Shown here in pieces: positions 57,829 to 64,000 of a stretch of DNA of 64,000 nucleotides. This DNA comes from Vishniacozyma victoriae. Its lineage: Eukaryota > Basidiomycota > Tremellomycetes > Tremellales > Bulleribasidiaceae. A program made the position numbers and the translations under genes. The stretch covers positions 3,162,001-3,226,000 of the forward strand of contig JADPYG010000088.1 of NCBI GenBank assembly GCA_017654735.1. Reading direction: 5' to 3'. The notes beneath the pieces were generated by a model. It saw nothing but the letters and a program-made list of their open reading frames with translations, searched no databases and was not told the DNA's origin. The number at the start of each line of letters is the position of its first letter. Position 1 is the first letter of the stretch.

Positions 57829-58600
57829 TATGTTTTATAGATTTGAGGGTAATGTGGTTGATGTGTATGTTGTCGCTGCAGACTGATTGTCGAACTGCTG
57901 CTACTTTTGTTTGGGATGTAGTGTATATGTAGTGATATACAGGTATATACTGATGCGGAGTGCCCTAATGAATGAGTGTGGAGGATTTTCTGGTTTCTGA
58001 ATTGAAATTGGGATTAATTAAATGTAATTTATATTTAATAAATAAATAGGAAACAAATGGGGAGAGTACGATGACATATAGGTGTCTCAAGAGAAGATAT
58101 ACCATATACCATCACTCAATACACCTTCACCGTGTACAATAGACCTTATCCTCTCCACTACCCCTTCCTCAAGTCAATCCCCCAACGACTCGAAACCAAA
58201 TAGATACCCGGAACTAAACCCCTTCACCGCCTCTCAAACCAATCACAACAATCCATCGAATCGACGAGTTCAAACCATTCACGAATTACTATCTCTCTTC
58301 TATCTTCTATCAATTACTCTTATACAACATCAGTATAATCGTATCGCTTGCTATACCTGCTTTCATTCTTTTGATCATAACGACAGCTCTTAGCTAGTGT
58401 ATCAGTACAAACAACTCCTACCTACATTCTATCAAACACGCACACGCTACTCGTCAGTCCAGGCGATCATCGAGTCGCGTGCATCTCTCGATATCGCTCA
58501 AGTGATTGAAGAAGCATCCCGGCGACCACTCGTGAGTATTCCTAGCCATCACATTCCTGTCCCTCTCTGCGCGTCGCTTGCGGTAGCTGACATACAGACA
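57829..58600. promoter_or_regulatory. divergent promoter region of NOP1 and the UBP3-like gene, with 5'-UTR intron
   Basis: About 770 bp. A probable 5'-UTR intron of the deubiquitinase is at 58532-58596 (donor GTGAGT, branch GCTGAC, acceptor ATACAG), ending 4 bp before the ATG. Frames at 58082-58393 and from 58397 are in long C/A/T-rich leader sequence and lack a start. An AT-rich tract TTAATTAAATGTAATTTATATTTAATAAATAAATAGG is at about 58012-58049. Confidence 0.55.
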
Positions 58601-61600
58601 ATGGTCGCCCATCAAGTACCAAACGGGCACCCGGCTCAACATCAGCCATTCCACCCACCGCCTCACAATCATCCCAATGGCCATTTCCCTATCCCCTCGC
58701 CAGCCATGTCTAATCAATCTCTACCCGGACCCAACGGCTCGGTTCACAACCAAACGCCTCACCTCCAACATCAACCTGCGCCATACAACGGTGGACCATA
58801 TGGCGACCCAACTATGTTTATGCAGCCGCCATATCAGCAATACCCTCCTCAAGGTCCTGGACCGCAGTACAATTACCCCTACTTTCCCAACCAGCCGCAA
58901 CATCAGATGGGAGGACCTGGACCAGCGACAATGCATGGATACAATGGTTACGCCCCAAATGGATACATGCCTCGACAGCCCGTCTCACATATTCCTCAGC
59001 CACCCCAACAACATCCCGGACCTCAGATGAATGGACCAGATGGAATGACACAGCCACATTTCAACCAGTTCCCGCCACCTGGAGAAGGGTTCTATAGTCA
59101 TCCAAGTCAACCTCCTCCGCCATTTGGACAACCGGACGGACCATATCAGCAAAACTATTACCCTACCCCACCATATCAGCATCAACCTCATCAGTTCCCC
59201 GCTGGACACCCATACGCCCAAGGACATGGATATGGCTACCCACCTCCTCAACCTATGCACAATGGTCCCAACGGTAACATGTACAACCACCCGCCTCCTC
59301 CTCAGTTCCAGCATCACAACAGTCGACCTCCTGCCACCAAGTCCTTGAATCCGTCAGCTCAAGTCTTCCGTGGCCCATCATCATTCGTCCCGTCTCGAGA
59401 TCATCAACAGTCTGCTACAGCATCAAACAATGGACGTTCGCCAGCTTCAACACAGCCTGCACAGATCCCGGTCAGCTCGAAGGATGTAATGATCAATGGA
59501 AAGAAACAGGAGAATGCCCCGGCAGCAGGAGGTCTTGGATTGTCGCAAATGGAACCAGCCGTCTCAAAAGCCCCTTCCGACTCCGGATCCGCCAAATCGA
59601 ACGTTACTCAAGTAGAGACCAAAATGACACCTAGCATGTCGGAAGCTTCCGGCGTTTCAGCTACTACCGACGGCGACGTTCAAACTCCTGTTGATGATGC
59701 TCCAACTCCTACCTCTGATACTGTACTACGACCTTTCACCACCTCGACGCCTCGTGCCGGAAAATTCGAGTTTGGATCTGTTCCCAAAGCCAACGCTGCT
59801 GAATCAAACACTGTCGCCAACGCCAATGGATCCACTCAGAATGCTCGAGATCAGCCAACACCAACTGCTGCCAAGCGCTCACTCGGCTCGGCCAACGACA
59901 GGATCAGAGTCTCCAAAGGTCGACCATCCCACCTATCTTCAGCCGGCGTGACATTTAGCGTCAAATCACTCGTTACCCGAAACCCCGAAAAATCCCCTGT
60001 ACAGCATGTCTTCCTCACTCTCGAGCCCATGGGCGAGAGCAAGAAGACTCAGCGAAAGAGTCCTGGTAACGTCCTGGTCTCTATGGGTACTGGTAACGAT
60101 ACTCCTGCTCGGATTGTTGATACGGCCATGGTCATTGGAGAAGTCACAGTTGAGGACATTCCAGCAATTGTTCTCCGATCACCTCGTGCTGAAAAGCCAT
60201 CCATCGAAGAGCCTGTCAAGGAGTCATCTGCGCCTGTCGAGGAGGCTGCTCCTGTCCCCGCTCTTGCTCCTAAAGCAAAGCCAAGCTCATGGGCTGCGCT
60301 CTTGAAACCCAAGACACATGCTCATATTCCTTCCGATATGATGTCTGCTGGTCCTTCATCCGTCCGAGTCTCGCCATCCAAATCCGTCATCTCATTGGCT
60401 ACCGAGACCGACGCTCAGACCGAGGTTGACCCCGTTACTCCTCGATCTGTCGCACCATCCCTCCCACCTTCCGCTAGTGCTGGGACTCCCGGTCCCCGAC
60501 CTGCTTTCAACTACGCTGCTGCCGCGGCTATTGGCAGGGGAATCACGCCTCAGGATGAATTGTTGAAATTGTTGACGGACGGTTTGAAAGTTCGACTCAA
60601 GGGACCTCCTTCTGCTAGCGTCCCTAGGGGTTTGATCAACACCGGTAACATGTGTTATGCCAATACCGTGAGTCTCCTTCTTGTGGAAGCACGCTCAAGC
60701 TGACTTGTAGATCCTTCAGATGTTGGCTTACTGCTCGCCCTTCTCCGAGTGGCTCGTTGAACTTGGAAAAAGGCTTCCTGGCGATCTAGCTCGACGACAA
60801 CCACTACTCGAGGCACTGTAACTTGCTCTGTCCCTCTTGTGACGTACTAGAACTGACGAACAGTATCGAGTTCTTGCGAGAGTTCACACCCAGTCCCGGC
60901 TCTGGTTCTTCGACTCCCTCCGAGAAGGCCAAACCTGTTGGCGCCGCTTACAAAGGTAAAGCCAAAGATAACAAGAAGTATGCTGGAGCCGACGCTTTCA
61001 TTCCTGAGAACGTCTATGAAGCTCTCAAAGGCTTGTCGAGATTTGATGCTTTGAGGGTAAGTCGAATTTTTTATCCTGCGCCTGCGATTGTTGCTGACTT
61101 TCAGCGCGGACAACAGGAAGACGCTCAAGAGTTCCTTGGATGGTTCATCGAGACACTTCACGAGGAGTTGCTCAGGATCGTATCCCGAACCGAATCTTCC
61201 CGATCGGCTTCCGCTACTCGACCAACCGAAGGAGACGCCTCTGAGATCGCCCGACCTGTCTCCCCATCCGACGGCTGGCTTGAAGTTGGCAAGAAGCAAA
61301 AGACCAATGTCGTCCGTAATACTGAAACCCGTGAATCCGCCGTCACTCGAATGTTTGGCGGTACACTCCGATCCATCCTACATGCTCCCGGTCAAAAAGA
61401 TTCAGTCATTCTTGAACCCTACCAGCCAATCCAACTCGATATCCAATCACCAAACGTCAAGTCCATCACCGACGCCTTGAGGCAATTTAACGAACCTGAA
61501 CCTGTACCCGAGTACCGATCTAGTAAAGGTGTTGTCGCTGCTACCAAGCAAGTGTTTATCGAGACTTTCCCTCCTGTTTTGATTTTGCATCTCAAACGAT

Positions 61601-62007
61601 TCGTCTATGATCATGTCGCTCATGATTCCGTCAAGAAGAATAAACCAATTGCCTATGGAACTGAATTGGTTATTCCTCAAGAAATCATCTCGCCTACTAA
61701 ACGAAGTGGTTCTGCCGTCAAGTATCGATTGTTTGGTGGTACGTCCAATCCCACCGCCTCATATGGTAATAAAGCTGACAATCTAGTTGACTACCACCAC
61801 GGTAGTTCAGCTTCAGGTGGTCATTACACAGTCGCAGTATCCCGCCAAGACGCCAAAGGCTGGATTCATTTTGACGATGAAACCTACTCGACCATTGCCG
61901 AGGAAGACGTAATCGTAAGCCAGGAAGACGCGGATAACGGCAAAGTCGGATTAGTCGGTAATCGAGAGAAATGCGCCTACTTGCTATTCTACCAGCGAGT
62001 ACGGTAA
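58601..62007 (+). CDS. UBP3: ubiquitin carboxyl-terminal hydrolase, Ubp3/USP10-like
   Basis: Five exons: 58601-60667, 60711-60817, 60864-61056, 61105-61738, 61787-62007; 1073 residues. The first 670 or so residues are disordered, Pro/Gln/His-rich then Ser/Ala-rich. The USP domain follows: Cys box RGLINTGNMCYANTILQMLA (Cys about 685, split by intron 1), RGQQEDAQEFLGWFIETLHE, VFIETFPPVLILHLKRFVYD and His box HHGSSASGGHYTVAV. A disordered N-terminus before one USP domain is the layout of Ubp3/USP10, which works with Bre5/G3BP on stress granules, Sec23 and ribophagy. The frame is open upstream without ATG; the start is set by the 5'-UTR intron that ends just before it. Confidence 0.9.
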
Positions 62008-62535
62008 TCATATTCAACGCAAGTGCAGGAAATCGGGAATCAGGATTACAGAAAGTGGTAAAGATCCAAGGCCACGTAATCGAGATTTGAAAGATGAGAT
62101 CGAAAGATGAAAGGAAGAAGAAGTATAGCATGGCATTGGCATTAATTATTGCATGAGTTTTTCGCATATAGCATTCTAAGGTCGGTAGTGGTAGTGAAAG
62201 TGATAAGCAGATTTAAATTCATTTCCGTGTCTCCAGTAGCAGTCCCCAAGTGGGCCAGAGCATACAATAGGTCTGCGCTCTAGGCGGAGGTGGTTCGTGG
62301 TTCGGAGGAAAGATTGTCCGGATCGGTCTCCCGGAATTGTGAATCCCCGAAACGTCAACTGTCTTGTTACTGATTTAACGCCGGTAGTCTGTGCTCAGAA
62401 TACGCTATTGTATATTGTGCATTGACTCTCCCTATCTCTGTCTCTGTCTCTCTCTCTCTCTCTCGAACAGCCCATAAAGCCGCCATACGAATATACACGC
62501 CGTCTCCGCCCTCCAGCACACAGCACTCACCCATC
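62008..62535. other. intergenic region with CT microsatellite
   Basis: About 530 bp between two + strand genes, holding the 3' UTR of the deubiquitinase and the promoter/leader of the cupin gene. The CT tract at 62433-62464 lies about 70 bp before the start. No other gene is seen. Confidence 0.5.
62433..62464. repeat. (CT)n microsatellite
   Basis: A compound pyrimidine tract, TATCTCTGTCTCTGTCTC, passes into a pure TC run of nine units (62447-62464). It lies in the leader of the cupin gene, where such tracts often mark a core promoter. Confidence 0.85.
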
Positions 62536-63063
62536 ATGTCCACCTCAGACCACACGTTCCGCCGAATCATCACCTCCCATCATGAATCCGATACCGACGG
62601 TTCCAAAGTCCAAATATACGACGATACCCTCCCCATGCGATCTGTCCTAGATGGCGACGCACACATGACTCCTCTATTCGCATCACTCGGCCTCCCAGCT
62701 AGATCAGCCCATCACATCGACCAATCCGGTATCAGAGACGCCATGGCCCTAGCTCCTTCCGTCGTCACCCCAAACGGAGTCAATGGACAAGTAACCGACC
62801 TAGCACCAAACGCAAAAGTAGGAATGCACCGAACGAATTCAATCGATTATAATGTCATTCTCAAAGGAAGTGTATGGTTGATTACGCCAAGTGGAGATGG
62901 AAAGGAGGAAAGGATTAAAGTACATGCTGGAGAGGTCGTTGTTCAGAGGGGTACAATTCATGCTTGGGAAGCTACGGAGGAAGGGGCTAGATGGTGTACT
63001 GTTATCGTTTCTGCTCTACCTGTCGAAGCTGGGGGAAAGGCTTTGGAGGAAGTTGATTTCTAA
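62536..63063 (+). CDS. single-exon cupin-domain protein
   Basis: One exon, 175 residues, start ATG at 62536 (upstream frame has no other ATG). The fold is indicated by VGMHRTNSIDYNVILKGSVWL (cupin motif 1 with His and a later Glu replaced by Asn/Ile) and by GEVVVQRGTIHAWEA (cupin motif 2 with GTIHAW). One His of each motif is visible, so metal binding is possible. Fungal proteins of this kind sit near secondary-metabolite or aromatic-degradation genes, but the neighbours here do not support that. It is the only complete gene in the window with no intron. Confidence 0.85.
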   Translation: MSTSDHTFRRIITSHHESDTDGSKVQIYDDTLPMRSVLDGDAHMTPLFASLGLPARSAHHIDQSGIRDAMALAPSVVTPNGVNGQVTDLAPNAKVGMHRTNSIDYNVILKGSVWLITPSGDGKEERIKVHAGEVVVQRGTIHAWEATEEGARWCTVIVSALPVEAGGKALEEVDF

Positions 63064-63703
63064 GGGGTTTGTATTTTAAAGGAGCGGAGTGAGTCACGAG
63101 TGCCAGTAAAGGTATCCTGGCGAGGGAACGATTATGTCAAGATTTGTCTCAATCCCGAGTCATCTCCTTGTTTCTCAAGTACCACTTTGAAGGAATGAGC
63201 TGATTGTCACTGAAAACAAATGAAGGATATGAACCCCAACCGAGACTCTGACAACAATGCAACCGATGCGCCATGTAGGTTGGCCACGCCGCTACAGTGG
63301 TACCATGCTATTCTCAGTACCTTCAGATCCCTGATCACCCCAACCGCTGATCCCCACTCCGAGTATGAGCCCCTAGTGCAGGATACAATGGAATGTCAAT
63401 CTCACAATGCAAATCGCCTCGAGATTGGGCTAAATGACAAAAGGTCACACAGGGGCACAGGGGTAGATTGGATAATTGTCAAAGGAAGATCGACAGATCA
63501 GCGATGTTTCGACTACAAACTCATCTTTCACCGAGAAGGTATAAGGACGCCATTATCTCACTAATACCCCCTCTCATCTTAATTCAATTCAATCAATTCG
63601 TTTCCAGGTGATTCGATCTCTTAAAAGAAGATTCAAGTAGATATACAAGACATACGATACTAGTAAACACATTCGTTTATATTCCTCTCCACAATCATCC
63701 AAG
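63064..63703. other. intergenic region
   Basis: About 640 bp. A 114-codon + frame (63220-63564) has a random composition and no domain, so it is not called. A TTCAATTCAATCAATTCG repeat is near 63583-63600, in the probable leader of the last gene. Confidence 0.5.
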
Positions 63704-64000
63704 ATGCTAGGATCTCATTCGATTCCTATCCTCTTCGCCCTCTTACCTGCTCTTATCTCCGCTACTCCGTGGTATAGACGCGAAACGCCCAACAGTGTGA
63801 TTTCCGACAATGCCGAGTCCACCCTGGCCTCCAGTCCTGCTTCCAGCATCGCTTCCACCCTGGCCTCCAGTCCTGCTTCCAGTATCGCTTCCACCCTTGT
63901 CTCCAGCATGGTTTCCAGCGGCGTTACCACCGACATGTACGGTTCGTCAGTGATTGCCAGTGCAGGTGCTGCGTCCTCATTAGGCACGTATGTCTCTGGT
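63704..64000 (+). CDS. secreted Ser/Ala-rich protein, 3' end outside window
   Basis: ATG at 63704 starts a signal peptide (MLGSHSIPILFALLPALISA) followed by TPWYRRETPN with a possible Kex2-like RR site. The mature part is Ser/Ala/Thr-rich with two 12-residue repeats (STLASSPASSIA). A likely donor GTATGT stands at 63988, so the first coding exon would be 63704-63987; the rest lies outside the window. Probably a wall or secreted mannoprotein; function unknown. Confidence 0.75.
   Translation, partial: MLGSHSIPILFALLPALISATPWYRRETPNSVISDNAESTLASSPASSIASTLASSPASSIASTLVSSMVSSGVTTDMYGSSVIASAGAASSLGTYVSG
63818..63919 (+). repeat. 36-bp tandem repeat, two full copies and one degenerate
   Basis: Units begin at 63818 and 63854, each starting TCCACCCTGGCCTCCAGTCC, differing by one base (AGC/AGT); a diverged third copy begins at 63890. 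They encode STLASSPASSIA in the secreted protein. The opposite strand is also open across the repeat. Confidence 0.85.

Noticed and set aside
58397..58600. N-terminal extension of the deubiquitinase from 58397
   Set aside because: It would begin with GTG and includes a good 5'-UTR intron (58532-58596) ending just before the ATG at 58601.
63220..63564. 114-codon + frame
   Set aside because: No homology recognised, no leader or splice pattern; likely chance.
1..64000. tRNA, rRNA and CRISPR arrays
   Set aside because: No B-box-like GGTTCGAnnCC with a matching A box was noticed, no rRNA-like segment and no regularly spaced repeats; this was a reading by eye, so a covariance scan would be decisive.
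1..64000. Transposons or viral insertions
   Set aside because: No reverse transcriptase, transposase or integrase motifs and no long terminal repeats were seen.

Overview
The window is nuclear DNA of a basidiomycete yeast, most likely a tremellomycete of the Cryptococcus/Kwoniella kind (inference). The evidence is very dense splicing: about 170 introns modelled in 29 genes, nearly all GT..AG, mostly 40-60 nt, with a CTRAY branch site (often GCTGAT or GCTGAC) just before the acceptor. The gene set is also typical: an AA14-type LPMO-like protein, a Ser/Thr-rich secreted wall protein, Bud4/anillin, and intron-rich translation genes. Exon borders were read by eye and tested by reading-frame phase. 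No RNA evidence was available.

Layout. 1-14 kb: a partial membrane-anchored low-complexity gene (-), a 982-residue secreted Ser/Thr-rich protein (+), a Q/G-rich vWA protein (-), a Pin4/Cip1-like RRM-R3H protein (+) and an LPMO-like copper protein (+). 14-27 kb: an MFS transporter (+), pyridoxal-phosphate synthase Snz (+), an unknown 4-TM protein (-), eIF4B (+), three tandem dienelactone hydrolase paralogues (-) and Tma7 (+). 28-39 kb: an IQGAP-type RasGAP (+), a Bmt5-like rRNA methyltransferase (-), an SR-type cyclophilin (+), MBF1 (-), gamma-tubulin (+) and a GT31-type glycosyltransferase (+). 40-55 kb: Bud4/anillin (-), a PhzF-like protein (+), a predicted fusion of an EFM4-type methyltransferase to an N-acetylglucosamine-kinase-like enzyme (-), Atg3 (+), an NYN-like/CCCH zinc-finger protein (-) and 1-Cys peroxiredoxin (+). 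56-64 kb: fibrillarin (-), a Ubp3/USP10-like deubiquitinase (+), a cupin protein (+) and the 5' part of a secreted Ser/Ala-rich protein (+).

Most genes are unrelated housekeeping genes packed with 100-800 bp between them, so no pathway-wide cluster is evident. The exception is the dienelactone hydrolase array at 22.4-26.3 kb, which arose by tandem duplication. Many genes concern ribosome biogenesis and translation (Tma7, eIF4B, MBF1, fibrillarin, Bmt5, Efm4), but they are interspersed rather than co-oriented.

The most unusual item is the continuous reading frame joining Efm4 to the sugar kinase (46900-49226). Also notable are the microexons (8-16 nt), one carrying the DxD catalytic motif of the glycosyltransferase, and start codons cut off from the rest of the coding region by an intron (MBF1, eIF4B, fibrillarin).
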